DNA of 64,000 nt from G963677185 sp963677185 (GCA_963677185.1 OY781889.1:1922001-1986000); one strand, 5' to 3'; shown: positions 31,888-41,468, counted from the first letter of the stretch. Program-made: numbers and translations. Notes: a model not told the origin generated them from the sequence alone.

Positions 31888-33486
31888 TTGGAATACCAAC
31901 GCTTTGAAGACATGGGCTTAATGCCCGAAATACTTCAGATGATCATTGATAAAGGATACCAGGAACCCACTCCAATTCAAAAAATGGCTATTGGACCTGC
32001 CCTGGAAGGCCGGGATATTATGGGCCAGGCCCAGACCGGCACCGGAAAAACCGCGGCTTTCGGCATCCCCATTTTGAACCGGATTAAACCCGGCGGAGGG
32101 ATACAGGCGTTGATCGTATGTCCCACCCGGGAACTTGCTGTACAGGTGGCCGGGGAATTGAGTTTTCTGGGCAAAAAACGCCGTATCAGGACACTGCCGG
32201 TATATGGCGGCCAGAATATTGAACTGCAGTTGCGGGTATTGGAGAAAAATCCCGAAATAATTGTTGGAACTCCCGGGCGCCTGCTGGATCACCTGTGGAG
32301 AGGCACTATCATACTGAACGGCTTGAATTACCTGGTGCTGGACGAAGCCGACGAAATGCTGGACATGGGCTTTATGCCCGATATCGAGAAAGTGCTGGTC
32401 TGCTGTCCGGCCAAGAGACAGAATTTTCTATTTTCGGCCACCATGCAAGGAGAGGTCCGCGAATTGTCAACCCGGATCTTGACCGAACCGATAGTGATTG
32501 AGATTGAACCGGCTGAAAAAACCGTCAACCTGGTCAACCAATTTTACTACCTTACCAGCAGCTGGCACAAAGTGGAAATGATGTGCAGGATCATCGATTT
32601 TGAACACCCTGAAATCAGTCTGATATTTTCACGCACCAAGAAAGGGGCGGAAAACCTGGCTCGCCTGTTAAACAGCCGGGGTTATCCTTCAGAGGCCCTG
32701 CATGGCGATATGAGCCAACGGGAAAGAGACAGCGTTATGGACCGCTTTCGCCAGGGCAACATCAGGATCCTGGTGGCCACGGACCTGGCGGCGCGCGGTC
32801 TCGACATTGACATCATCAGTCATGTTTTCAATTTCGATATCCCGGAAGACCCTGATGTGTATATTCACCGCATCGGCCGCACCGCCCGGGCAGGACGCGG
32901 AGGCACCGCCATCACCATGGTGGAAAACACCCAGGTCAGGATTTTACGCACCATTGAAAGGCATATCAACAAGAAGCTGGACCGCGGAACCCTGCCCAGC
33001 CTGAGCGAGACCATCGATCGCCGCAAAGGGGTTCTCATTCAGAGAATCAAGGAGACAGCATCTGAAGACATCAGCCAGTATCAAGGGCTGGCCCGGGAAA
33101 TCCTTCAAACCATGGCTCCCGAACAGGCACTGGCTGCAGCCATCAAGCTAATGTCAAGTGATGAACCGGATCTGGACTCCCTGGAAATAGGCAATGTAGA
33201 CGATGTAGAAACCATACACATGGAACTTCCGGTCGGAAGGGCCCATGGTATGAATCCCAAAGGCATTGTCGATTTCATTGCCAGCCATACCAGCCTGAAT
33301 GCCCGCCAGGTAGGAGAAATTGAAATTAATCGCACCTCCAGTTTTGTGGAAGTGCCGATGAGCAACATTGATGAAATATCAGACGCATTTACCAAGCTTG
33401 AAAGCGTCAATCGCCGCAATAAGAATTTTGCTGCCGGCAAGCGCAACCGTCCTAAACCCGGACGGCCCAAGCGCATTCAACCGTAA
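31888..33486 (+). CDS. DEAD-box RNA helicase with DbpA-type RNA-binding tail
   Basis: The start is TTG 31888, seven bases after AGGAGG; earlier starts lack a ribosome site. The 532-residue protein has Q motif PTPIQ, AQTGTGKT, PTRELA, GTPGR, DEAD, SAT, and HRIGRTARAG. The C-terminal region around residues 445-510 (HMELPVGRAHGMNPKGIVDF) matches the DbpA RNA-binding fold that recognises 23S rRNA. It probably acts in ribosome assembly. The C-terminus is Lys/Arg rich. The convergent gene downstream encodes another DEAD-box helicase. Confidence 0.92.
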   Translation: MEYQRFEDMGLMPEILQMIIDKGYQEPTPIQKMAIGPALEGRDIMGQAQTGTGKTAAFGIPILNRIKPGGGIQALIVCPTRELAVQVAGELSFLGKKRRIRTLPVYGGQNIELQLRVLEKNPEIIVGTPGRLLDHLWRGTIILNGLNYLVLDEADEMLDMGFMPDIEKVLVCCPAKRQNFLFSATMQGEVRELSTRILTEPIVIEIEPAEKTVNLVNQFYYLTSSWHKVEMMCRIIDFEHPEISLIFSRTKKGAENLARLLNSRGYPSEALHGDMSQRERDSVMDRFRQGNIRILVATDLAARGLDIDIISHVFNFDIPEDPDVYIHRIGRTARAGRGGTAITMVENTQVRILRTIERHINKKLDRGTLPSLSETIDRRKGVLIQRIKETASEDISQYQGLAREILQTMAPEQALAAAIKLMSSDEPDLDSLEIGNVDDVETIHMELPVGRAHGMNPKGIVDFIASHTSLNARQVGEIEINRTSSFVEVPMSNIDEISDAFTKLESVNRRNKNFAAGKRNRPKPGRPKRIQP

Positions 33487-33519
33487 TAGGAGCGGAACGG
33501 GCAAGCAGCCCGTAAATCA

Positions 33520-33616
33520 AGGGGACGGTTTTTAAATCAAGGGGACGGTTCTTGCGATTTAAATCTGCAAGATTTAAATCGCAAGAACCGTCCCCTTGAT
33601 TTAAAAACCGTCCCCT
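33520..33616. repeat. Perfect 97-bp inverted repeat between convergent helicase genes
   Basis: Arms of 47 bases (33520-33566 and 33570-33616) are exact complements around a three-base GCA loop. Each arm holds two copies of AAATCAAGGGGACGGTT. Behind it, 33631-33680 carries two copies of AAGAACGTCC(C/T)T, matching the terminator at 9591. It may serve as terminator for both helicases, but its length and repetition point to a repeat family. Confidence 0.9.
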
Positions 33617-33700
33617 GCTTTGTTTCCGTTTAAATAAAAAGAACGTCCCTAATTTTTTAAGAACGTCCTTTGGCCAGGCCATTTATTCAGTTAAATTGAT

Positions 33701-35158
33701 TTAATTGTACGGGCGGCGGTTTCCGCTTTTGCCTGAGCTGGCTGTTTGCCGATTAAATCCGGCGTTTCTGTTGCCCGCGCTCTTGTATGAAGAGCCGAAG
33801 CTGGAAGCGTTGCTCGGGCGTTTGTTGCCCATTCGACGGGGTTGGGCTTCTACGGTCAGGTGAACCTGGTGATTCGGATCGGCTGATTTGGTCAGAAGCT
33901 TCAGCGCTGCTGACACCAGGTAAACGGGATCGTGTTTGCTGAGCAATTTTTCGGCGCATCCTTCGAATGCTTCCAGGTCGCCACCGTCTAAAGCCCCGGT
34001 GATCTTCTCCATAGCCACCCGCTGCTGGCCCTTGGCTACTTCGTGTACCGAAGGAATAGGGCGGCGGGCAATCTTTTTCTTAATGAGCCTTTCGATGGTG
34101 CACAGGTGGTCCATCTCCCGTTCCAGGACAAAAGTTATAGCTTCACCTGTCTTGCCGGCTCGTCCTGTACGACCGATGCGGTGTACATAACTTTCCGGGT
34201 CAAGAGGCATGTCCACGTTGAAAACGTGGGTTACTCCGGTAATATCAAGACCCCTGGCTGCAACGTCGGTTGCTACCAGTATGTCAATGACTCCTTCGCG
34301 GAACTGCCTTAGCACCGAGTCCCGGCGCGGCTGGCTGAGGTCACTGTGAATCGCTTCAGCGGAATAACCGCGTTTGCTGAGCCCTTCGGCCAATTCATCG
34401 ACTCTTCGCTTGGTTCTAGCGAAGACAATAGCCATTTCAGGCGAGCGAATGTCCAGTATACGGCATAGTATTTCGAATTTCTGGTATTCTGCCAGTTCGA
34501 TGCAGCTTTGCTGGATGGTTGGCACGGTCAGGTCCTTGGTTTGAACACTGACTAAAGCCGGGTTAACTAAAAATTTCCTGGCCAACCTCTGGATTTGATC
34601 CGGAATCGTGGCCGAGAAGAGAAGGTTCTGGCGGGTCGAAGGCATTGTAGCCATAATGGTTTCAATATCGTCAATAAAGCCCATGTTCAGCATTTCGTCC
34701 GCTTCATCCAGAACTACCATTTCGATATTGTTAAGGCGCAGGGTTCTGCGTCTCAAGTGATCCATCAGCCTCCCGGGGGTTCCCACGACAATCTGCGGCT
34801 GTTTGGCCAACGCCTTAATCTGGCGGTCTATATCCTGGCCACCATAGATCGGTAAAGTGCGTATGCCTTTAGCCGAAGCGATCCTGTTAAGCTCCTCGCA
34901 GACTTGTACGGTTAATTCACGCGTGGGAGTAATTACAAGGGCTTTTACGCCAGGTTCGTCGGGAGATAAGCGTTCAACGAGAGGAATTGCGAATGCAACG
35001 GTTTTACCTGTGCCGGTTTGGGCGTGGCCGATGATGTCGCGCCCTTCTAATGCCAACGGAATAGCCTTCTCTTGAATCGGTGTGGGTTCTTCAAAACCCA
35101 TCTTTTGGACTGCCTGTAATAGGGGCTCGCTGAGCCCAAGGTCTTCAAATGATAACAA
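33701..35158 (-). CDS. cshA: CshA-like DEAD-box RNA helicase
   Basis: The 485-residue protein starts at TTG 35158 after AAAGGAG (nine-base spacing). The Q motif, AQTGTGKT, PTRELT, GTPGR, DEAD, SAT and HRIGRTGRAG are present; residues 430-485 form a Ser/Asn/Gly/Arg-rich tail. This matches CshA, a cold-induced helicase of the Firmicutes RNA-degradation and ribosome-assembly machinery. It is convergent with the DbpA-tailed helicase but differs from it in the tail. Confidence 0.88.
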   Translation of the reverse strand: MLSFEDLGLSEPLLQAVQKMGFEEPTPIQEKAIPLALEGRDIIGHAQTGTGKTVAFAIPLVERLSPDEPGVKALVITPTRELTVQVCEELNRIASAKGIRTLPIYGGQDIDRQIKALAKQPQIVVGTPGRLMDHLRRRTLRLNNIEMVVLDEADEMLNMGFIDDIETIMATMPSTRQNLLFSATIPDQIQRLARKFLVNPALVSVQTKDLTVPTIQQSCIELAEYQKFEILCRILDIRSPEMAIVFARTKRRVDELAEGLSKRGYSAEAIHSDLSQPRRDSVLRQFREGVIDILVATDVAARGLDITGVTHVFNVDMPLDPESYVHRIGRTGRAGKTGEAITFVLEREMDHLCTIERLIKKKIARRPIPSVHEVAKGQQRVAMEKITGALDGGDLEAFEGCAEKLLSKHDPVYLVSAALKLLTKSADPNHQVHLTVEAQPRRMGNKRPSNASSFGSSYKSAGNRNAGFNRQTASSGKSGNRRPYN

Positions 35159-35273
35159 TAATTCACACTCCTTTATCCTGAAACAGTGTAGTACATTTGG
35201 ACAATAAAAGCCAGAACAATCTGAAACAGGCTAAATATAGCCAAAAAATCGAGCAGATATTTCCAATGCTTGA

Positions 35274-37019
35274 TCAAGAGGAAGAAGTGGTTAAACCTCC
35301 GGCTTTATCCAGGCTGACTGAATTCAGGCTGAAGCTGAATGTGGAGCCTGAATTCAGCTGCGATTCCGCCCAGACCTCGCCGCCATGTCGTTCGACTACG
35401 CGCTTTACTATGGCCAGTCCAATCCCGGTGCCCTCATAATCTTCATAGTGATGAAGGCGGTTAAACACATTGAAAAGCTTGCTGATGTATTTCATATCGA
35501 ATCCTTCGCCATTGTCGCTGATATAATATACTGTTCCGCCCTTTTCGTTTTGCCGGCTGCCAACAGTGATAACAGTCCTGGCCTGTTTGCGGGTGAATTT
35601 TAGCGCATTGGAAATGAGGTTCAGCCATAATTGTCTCAACATAGCCTCGTTGCCCCGGCAAGCGGGCAGTTCCTCCGCCGTAAAGTCAATATCCCGGTCG
35701 GGTTCATAGATCAGATTCTCGTTAAAGGCAGAACGCGCCAGCTGGGTCATGTTGATGTCCTCTTTTTCAACCGTAAGCCGGCTAATTTCCGTATAGGTCA
35801 GCAGATCGTCAATTAGCTGGCCCATCTTGACCGCGTTTTTACTAACCGAAATCAAGTAACGCCTGCCTTCGGAATCCAGCTTGTCGGTGTATTCCTCCAG
35901 CAGTATGCGGCTGAATCCGTCGATTGCCCTCAAAGGCCCGCGCAGATCGTGAGAAATGGAATAGCTGAAGCTCTCCAGTTCACGATTTGCCTGCTGGAGT
36001 TCAGCGGTTCTCAACATCACCCGGTTTTCCAGTTCTTCATTAAGCCGGTGAAGCTCCTCTCCGCTGTCGGTTAATTGCTGTTCCTTTAACAGTAATTCCT
36101 CATTCTGGTGATAGAGGATAAGAGTGCGGGATTTGACCTGCTTTTTCAGCGACCAGGACCAGGCAGCCATTATGACCAATATTACAAATAGAGCCAGGAT
36201 TCCCCAGGCCAGGTAAGATAAGGCCTGCTTGTATTCATTGGCGTTTTCACGTTCAATTATTCCAAACCACTGATCGTAAATTTTATCATAGGAACCGTCT
36301 TCGCGGGCAATGGTCATTCCAGCGTTCAGGCGTGATAGGGTACCCTGGTCGCCTTCCAGCACGGCATAGCAATATGACACTTCGAATAACACTTCCGGGC
36401 CGGCCTTGATATTGGTGAAACCCAGCCGGTGTATCCAGTAGAGGCCGGGGAGTTTCTCCATAAGCAGGCAGTCCCCCTGGCCCTGGGAAAGCATACTAAG
36501 CCCTTCAGAATAGCTGTCGGTAATAATCAACTGGGCTCCCAGCCCCTGGCTGATTAGATAGTCATGCCCAATGTCGCCGTTGATAGTGATAATTTGATGG
36601 GTGGAAAGCTCGGAGGAGGAAATATCAGGAGAATCACTTCGCACAAATAACACGTAGGGTCCTTCATAGTACGGAGCCGAAAAATCATAAATTTCATCGC
36701 GCTCTTCCGAATAAACCGCGTCTTGAAGCACGCTGACCCGCTTATTTTCCAGATTGGCCCGGGCATCGGCCCAGGAGCTAAGGTTAAATCGAATGTTAGT
36801 GCCGGTTTCGCGAGCTATTTCCTGGGTCAGGGCAGTTGCAAAACCTTCGGGCACACCTTGATCGTCTATGTAGCTGTACGGGGGATAGTCTTCGGAACCT
36901 CCGATTATAAGGAGCTGAGTGCTGCTGGTATCCGAGAGGACACTGGCGGTCAAAGCCCCGTACGCAATTGCAGGCACCAGGGCTGCGACAATAAGGATTA
37001 CCAAAGGCTTAACATGCAT
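35274..37019 (-). CDS. Histidine kinase with an extracellular SBP_bac_3 sensor
   Basis: The 581-residue protein has an N-terminal signal/membrane segment. A periplasmic-type amino-acid binding domain follows (residues 40-250: GGSEDYPPYSYID, YDKIYDQWFG), then a second membrane helix (about 270-290), a coiled coil and the kinase core with SISHDLRGPLRAIDG, LNLISNALKF, DNGEGFD and GTGIGLAIVKRV. It should sense an extracellular solute. The kinase core closely parallels that of the gene at 191-1915. No response regulator is adjacent; the REC-HD-GYP protein at 38863-39861 is nearby. Confidence 0.9.
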   Translation of the reverse strand: MHVKPLVILIVAALVPAIAYGALTASVLSDTSSTQLLIIGGSEDYPPYSYIDDQGVPEGFATALTQEIARETGTNIRFNLSSWADARANLENKRVSVLQDAVYSEERDEIYDFSAPYYEGPYVLFVRSDSPDISSSELSTHQIITINGDIGHDYLISQGLGAQLIITDSYSEGLSMLSQGQGDCLLMEKLPGLYWIHRLGFTNIKAGPEVLFEVSYCYAVLEGDQGTLSRLNAGMTIAREDGSYDKIYDQWFGIIERENANEYKQALSYLAWGILALFVILVIMAAWSWSLKKQVKSRTLILYHQNEELLLKEQQLTDSGEELHRLNEELENRVMLRTAELQQANRELESFSYSISHDLRGPLRAIDGFSRILLEEYTDKLDSEGRRYLISVSKNAVKMGQLIDDLLTYTEISRLTVEKEDINMTQLARSAFNENLIYEPDRDIDFTAEELPACRGNEAMLRQLWLNLISNALKFTRKQARTVITVGSRQNEKGGTVYYISDNGEGFDMKYISKLFNVFNRLHHYEDYEGTGIGLAIVKRVVERHGGEVWAESQLNSGSTFSFSLNSVSLDKAGGLTTSSS

Positions 37020-37078
37020 GATAAATCCCCTTTTCGCGACGGAATGAACGCCAGGTGGAGAAATGGGAGAAGCGCGAG

Positions 37079-37408
37079 TTATCTTTTCTCCGGAAGGTCC
37101 TGCTGTTGAATCAACAGGAATTCTTTATATTTTTCCAACTTGAGAACGGAGCCAACGGTCAATCCATCCAGATCCATGGCGATTTTGCCGCGGATTTCAG
37201 CTGGTTCTTTTATCTCAGTCTGACCGAGCAAATAGTCGGTGGAAACCCCGAATATTCTGGCCAGGTTGGTTAGCATATCAATATTGGGACTGCGCTGGCC
37301 AAGTTCATAGAGGGCTATTGCTCCGGGCGAAAGCCGGGCTTTGGCGGCCAGCTGGCGCTGGGTCATTTTTGCGGCCATGCGCAGTTCTCTCAGCCTTGCT
37401 GCAAACAT
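37079..37408 (-). CDS. XRE-family helix-turn-helix regulator
   Basis: The helix-turn-helix is FAARLRELRMAAKMTQRQLA followed by SPGAIALYELGQRSP, then ILARIFGVSTDYLLG-like motif. I use ATG 37408, giving 109 residues; a TTG at 37435 overlaps the DegV gene and would add nine. The C-terminal third (LDGLTVGSVLKLEKYKEFLL) is not recognised. It follows the DegV gene with almost no gap, so they form an operon; a lipid-linked regulator is a guess. Confidence 0.82.
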   Translation of the reverse strand: MFAARLRELRMAAKMTQRQLAAKARLSPGAIALYELGQRSPNIDMLTNLARIFGVSTDYLLGQTEIKEPAEIRGKIAMDLDGLTVGSVLKLEKYKEFLLIQQQDLPEKR

Positions 37409-37415
37409 ATATTGA

Positions 37416-38261
37416 TTAAACCGTGTAGAACGCAACCCCTAACAGGCCTGGACCGGTATGAACGCCCAGAACGGGGCTTATGTCCGAACTGATGATTTCG
37501 ATAATATTGGGTAAATTCTTCAGCCGCTCATATAAACGCTGGCATTCTTCCCGGGCTCCGCCGTGCAGCACTGCCAGATGGATGGAGTTTTCCTTTACCG
37601 CGGTTTCCACTATTTCGACCAGCTTTTCTATGGAGCGTTTGCGCCCCCGGGCTTTGCAGAAAGTGAAATATTTGCCGTCCTCGCCTACCGATATTATTGG
37701 TTTAATATCCAGCAGGGTGCCAAGCATCCCCGAAACCTTGCCAATGCGGCCGCCTTTGGCCAGGTATTCCAGGGTTTCCAATATATAATATACGTTTACC
37801 CGCGGTTGCAACTGGTAGGCTTTCTCCATAACCGTGTCAAAACTAAGGCCAGCCGCGATGTTGCGGGCTGCATCCAGCACCATCCAGCCGGTGCCGAAGG
37901 AAAGGGTCTTGGTATCAAATACTTTGACGGTCATGTTGCTTATTTCGCTGGCTACTGAACGTACGTTTTCGCAGGTCCCGGAAAGCCCGCTGGACAGGTG
38001 CATAGCCAGCACATGAGTAAAACCCTCTTCGCGCAGATGTTCCAGCATGTCCTTGATTTCTTGAACGCTGGGCATTGAGGTTGTGGGAATGAGGGCGGGC
38101 ATTTTGCCATATACTTCATCCGGACTAATCTCCATGCGGTCAGCGTAGGAACCAGTGTCATATACAACCTTGAGCGGGAGGATGCTAATATTGTATTGTT
38201 TGATGATTTCCAGGGGAAGATCACAGGCGCTGTCAGCCAGGAGGGCTATTTTTTCTTTCAC
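37416..38261 (-). CDS. DegV-family fatty-acid-binding protein
   Basis: I place the start at GTG 38261 with GGAGAT nine bases upstream, giving 281 residues; the longer TTG frame to 38282 contains this ribosome site. Motifs: IALLADSACDLP, PTTSMPSVQEI, LSSGLSGTCENV and the LEYLAKGGRIG segment. It is a FakB-like lipid carrier. The XRE gene follows at once on the same strand, with near overlap. Confidence 0.92.
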   Translation of the reverse strand: MKEKIALLADSACDLPLEIIKQYNISILPLKVVYDTGSYADRMEISPDEVYGKMPALIPTTSMPSVQEIKDMLEHLREEGFTHVLAMHLSSGLSGTCENVRSVASEISNMTVKVFDTKTLSFGTGWMVLDAARNIAAGLSFDTVMEKAYQLQPRVNVYYILETLEYLAKGGRIGKVSGMLGTLLDIKPIISVGEDGKYFTFCKARGRKRSIEKLVEIVETAVKENSIHLAVLHGGAREECQRLYERLKNLPNIIEIISSDISPVLGVHTGPGLLGVAFYTV

Positions 38262-38529
38262 CTTAAGATATCTCCATTTCAAAAAATATTTTCCTTATAC
38301 TAATTCAAACACATGGACGAATTATATTCCAGTCGAATGAGCAGAAATTTAGCAAATTATTTAGAATCCAGACACCAATGTATAGCGATTTGTCATAACA
38401 ATAAGGCGGATTTTCGAGAAAAAGCTGGCATCATGCTGTAATTTGGTCAAACTAATGGTACAATTTAGACCAGATGGTATACTCTGTATTATGTAACATG
38501 AAATGCTAAAAAATGGCTGGAGGTGATGG

Positions 38530-38853
38530 ATGATGCGTAGAGAGGAAGCAGCTCACAAGATAGAGGAACTGGCTCGCCAGACTCTGAATGTTGCCAGCCG
38601 CTACAGCATGGGAGGCATTGTTGAGGCTGAATCCATAGAAAACGGAGGGGCCTTTACAATTATGTGCGCCATGCTCGCGCCTTATTATAAGCTGGGCAAC
38701 GACGAACAAAAAGCCATTATCGCAGTTTTTATCAAGGAATACGCTCCAATCAAAGACATGCCCACTGATGACAAGTATTTCAAAGCGCTGGACCGGCTGT
38801 ATATAGATCTAGACGCCTTGATTGCCAAGCTGGATAAGACCTTGAATTATTAA
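38530..38853 (+). CDS. Hypothetical protein, short and helical
   Basis: The 107-residue product has a canonical GGAGGTGAT ribosome site just before ATG 38530 (ATG 38533 is equally possible). It is mainly alpha-helical, without membrane segments or recognisable motif. It is convergent with the REC-HD-GYP gene, whose 3' end is nine bases away. No family is recognised. Confidence 0.7.
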   Translation: MMRREEAAHKIEELARQTLNVASRYSMGGIVEAESIENGGAFTIMCAMLAPYYKLGNDEQKAIIAVFIKEYAPIKDMPTDDKYFKALDRLYIDLDALIAKLDKTLNY

Positions 38854-38862
38854 ATAATATGA

Positions 38863-39861
38863 TTAGCCAGCTTCTTTACGCATGAGGCTGTTGTTTTTTT
38901 CTATAAGATCAATCATGATCCGGGTCACATCCGGATCATATTTTGTGCCCATACCCTGCAGCAGTTCCTGGATGACTGCGCTTTGCGGTAGTGCAGGCCG
39001 GTATGGACGGAAGGTCGACATAGCCTCGACAACGTCACAAATGCTTATGATGCGTATGGACAGGCTTATATCGGGGGCGCAGAGGCCGTGCGGATAGCCG
39101 GAACCGTCAAGCTTTTCATGATGGTGCAAAATAATTTCCGAAATGTTCCAGGGAAGATGAGCGTTTTTAATTATTTCGAATCCAGTGCTGGGATGTTCGC
39201 GGATAACCGCCAGTTCTGCATTGCTCAGGGCATTAGGCTTGGAAAGTATGTCGCTGGGAATGCCTACCTTGCCGATATCGTGCAAAAGGCCGCCAAAATA
39301 AAGGGCTTCCAGCTCCTGCTGGCTCATTTGCAGGGCAAGGCCAATCTGCCGGCACATACTGGCTACTCGGCGCTGATGTCCTGCTGTATACGGGTCTTTT
39401 AACTCGACCACTCGGGCTACAGTCTCGGCCAGATCAAAAAAAGCCAGGTTCAATTCCAACTCAGTGTTTTTCTTGGCCTGGCGCATGCGGGCTTCTCCGA
39501 TTTCTCTGCTGATTGCTGCCGGCAATCGAGCCAGGCTGTCTTTGGATACGTAATCCCTGCAGCCGGCTTTCATGGCTTCCACGGCTGACTCGTCGGCTAT
39601 CAAGCCTGATACAATTATAAAGGGGATATCCAGCCGGGACCGGTTGACAACATCCAGCGCTTCCAGCGAACTGAATCCCGGCATAATGTGATCGGATAGA
39701 ATGATGTCCCAGTTCTCCTGCTCCAGGGCTTGGCTGAGATCGCGTTCGTTGTATACCTGTTTCCATTCCAGTTCGAAACCGGCTTTTTTCAGCTCCCGGT
39801 TAATAAATATGCAGTCGTCAATGGAGTCTTCAACCATGAGAGCCCGCAACACCATGCTCAT
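38863..39861 (-). CDS. Response regulator with HD-GYP output domain
   Basis: Residues 1-125 form a receiver domain (LRALMVEDSIDDCIFI, phospho-acceptor in ILSDHIMPG, conserved SG and YVSKDSLARL) of the type often found with PAS-kinase partners. Residues 140-325 form an HD-GYP domain (LLHDIGKVGIP, HHEKLDGSGYP). It likely hydrolyses c-di-GMP under phosphorelay control. The orphan kinases at 191-1915 and 35274-37019 are possible partners. All catalytic motifs look intact. Confidence 0.92.
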   Translation of the reverse strand: MSMVLRALMVEDSIDDCIFINRELKKAGFELEWKQVYNERDLSQALEQENWDIILSDHIMPGFSSLEALDVVNRSRLDIPFIIVSGLIADESAVEAMKAGCRDYVSKDSLARLPAAISREIGEARMRQAKKNTELELNLAFFDLAETVARVVELKDPYTAGHQRRVASMCRQIGLALQMSQQELEALYFGGLLHDIGKVGIPSDILSKPNALSNAELAVIREHPSTGFEIIKNAHLPWNISEIILHHHEKLDGSGYPHGLCAPDISLSIRIISICDVVEAMSTFRPYRPALPQSAVIQELLQGMGTKYDPDVTRIMIDLIEKNNSLMRKEAG

Positions 39862-40083
39862 TCATATTCACCTGCCTTCAGGATCAATAGAAGCAGCGTC
39901 AAGTAATGCAACAACAGCGGTAATGAACCGAGCCAGACCCAATAGTGTATGCAATGATAAAAATAGAGCGCGAAATGTTATTAATTAGACTGGGATTTGT
40001 GATGTGTTTATAATATACCATAAATAGGCATCCAAATGATAAGAAATGACCATGAAAAAATGTAGCGGAACGAGGGTTGCCGG

Positions 40084-41124
40084 GTGCAAGAGCGCATACA
40101 TTATATAAAAAGCGAAGATTACTGCCAGATAAATATGGAATATAAGGCCATACTTGAGAAGCTGAACGAGGTATATGGGTACCCGCCGGAGATAGTGGTT
40201 TTAGACGGAGAGGCTGCCAGTCCTGCCGACATTGCATACAGTCTGGAAGCGGGTGGCTTGTTTGCCAGTTTGCGTCTGGTGTGGTGGAAAAATCCTCTTC
40301 TGCTCCGCAGCGGCGGCCGTAAAAAAGTCGCTGATGAAGCCGAATACCTTGAAATGCTGGACGTTCTAGGCCAGCCCGGGGAATCCATTCTGGTGGTCTC
40401 TAATTACATTGAAGAAGAGAAAAAATCCGCTCGCCGGCCGGCGAAAAAGAAAGCCGCTCCAGGAAAGGAACCCGGGCCAAAGCGTGGCAAGGGCCTGGAA
40501 GCATGGCTGGAGAATAATGCCGTGGTTCATAATCTGCTCCCGCTTTCTCCAGGGGAGATGGAAAAATGGATTGTTCAGGAGATGAAGTTCCGACAGTTGA
40601 CGGCCAATCCTGAAGAAATCGGCCGGCTGGCTAGAAGCGGGCAGGATATGTATTACCTGCTTACTTTGCTTGACAAGCTAAGCATCCTGGTTCCGGGCGG
40701 AATAATTGGCAAAGAGCTTCTCGATGAAGAACTGGAAATAAAACAGGAATCAAGCATATTCCGGATGCTGGATTCCATGAGCGAGCAGAAGCCGGTCCCG
40801 GCTTTGCACATGCTGAACGGCTTACTGGAGCAGGGACAGGTGCCGCTGGTTATTCTCAGTATGATGGCAAGAGAGCTGAAAATCATGAGCAAGGTCAAAG
40901 CCCTGCAGGAAGCGAAGCGAAGCGCTGATGATATCCAGATTGCATTGAAACAGGCTCCTTTCATAGTTAAAAAACATATTAAAAATGCCCGCAATTTCAG
41001 CTGGCAGGATATAGACCAGTTGTTTGCCCGGATGCTGGAGACTGATGTGGCATTCAAAAGCACTGCAAAAAATGAGCGCCTGCTGTTGGAAAACATCATC
41101 ATGGCGTACGGGCGGCGCAAATAA
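40084..41124 (+). CDS. holA: DNA polymerase III subunit delta
   Basis: The 346-residue protein fits the HolA family in length and layout: an N-terminal part with ILVVSNYIEEEKKS (about 100-115), the LAWLENNAVV-like region and the C-terminal QAPFIVKKHIKNARNFSWQD, typical of the clamp-loader delta subunit. It lies before rpsT (opposite strand), as in many Clostridia. The start is GTG 40084. The N-terminal Walker-like region is weakly conserved, so the assignment rests largely on the C-terminus and the position next to rpsT. Confidence 0.85.
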   Translation: MQERIHYIKSEDYCQINMEYKAILEKLNEVYGYPPEIVVLDGEAASPADIAYSLEAGGLFASLRLVWWKNPLLLRSGGRKKVADEAEYLEMLDVLGQPGESILVVSNYIEEEKKSARRPAKKKAAPGKEPGPKRGKGLEAWLENNAVVHNLLPLSPGEMEKWIVQEMKFRQLTANPEEIGRLARSGQDMYYLLTLLDKLSILVPGGIIGKELLDEELEIKQESSIFRMLDSMSEQKPVPALHMLNGLLEQGQVPLVILSMMARELKIMSKVKALQEAKRSADDIQIALKQAPFIVKKHIKNARNFSWQDIDQLFARMLETDVAFKSTAKNERLLLENIIMAYGRRK

Positions 41125-41152
41125 AAAACGAAGCCCCAACGAGCTTCGTTTT
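41125..41152. terminator. Terminator between holA and rpsT
   Basis: AAAACGAAGC (41125-41134) pairs with GCTTCGTTTT (41143-41152). A/T tracts flank both sides, so it can end both convergent transcripts. Confidence 0.85.
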
Positions 41153-41195
41153 AGTTTCGCTATAATGTTATATAGTATTGAATTAACCAGACGCT

Positions 41196-41468
41196 TTATT
41201 CAGCTGGCTGCAACAGGTTGAATTTTTTTGCCAGAGCTGATTTTTTGCGCGCAGCGGTGTTTTTATGCAAAACGCCTTTGTTGATGCTTTTATCGATAAG
41301 GGAAATCGTTATAGTAAGGTTTTCCCTGGCAGATTCAACGTTATGTTCAGCAATAGCCGCGTCGAATTTTTTGACATAGGTTTTCATCGTACTCCGGTAC
41401 GCCTTGTTTCTCAAGCGGTTTTCCTCTGCTTTGCGTGCTCTCTTGGCCGGGGTTTTGCTTTTGGCCAC
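41196..41468 (-). CDS. rpsT: 30S ribosomal protein S20
   Basis: The 90-residue basic protein begins MAKSKTPAKRARKAEENRLR and has the S20 helical pattern ending KSALAKKFNLL. It binds 16S rRNA in the small subunit. AGGAGGTGAC precedes the start. Its position between holA and lepA is classic. Confidence 0.97.
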   Translation of the reverse strand: MAKSKTPAKRARKAEENRLRNKAYRSTMKTYVKKFDAAIAEHNVESARENLTITISLIDKSINKGVLHKNTAARKKSALAKKFNLLQPAE

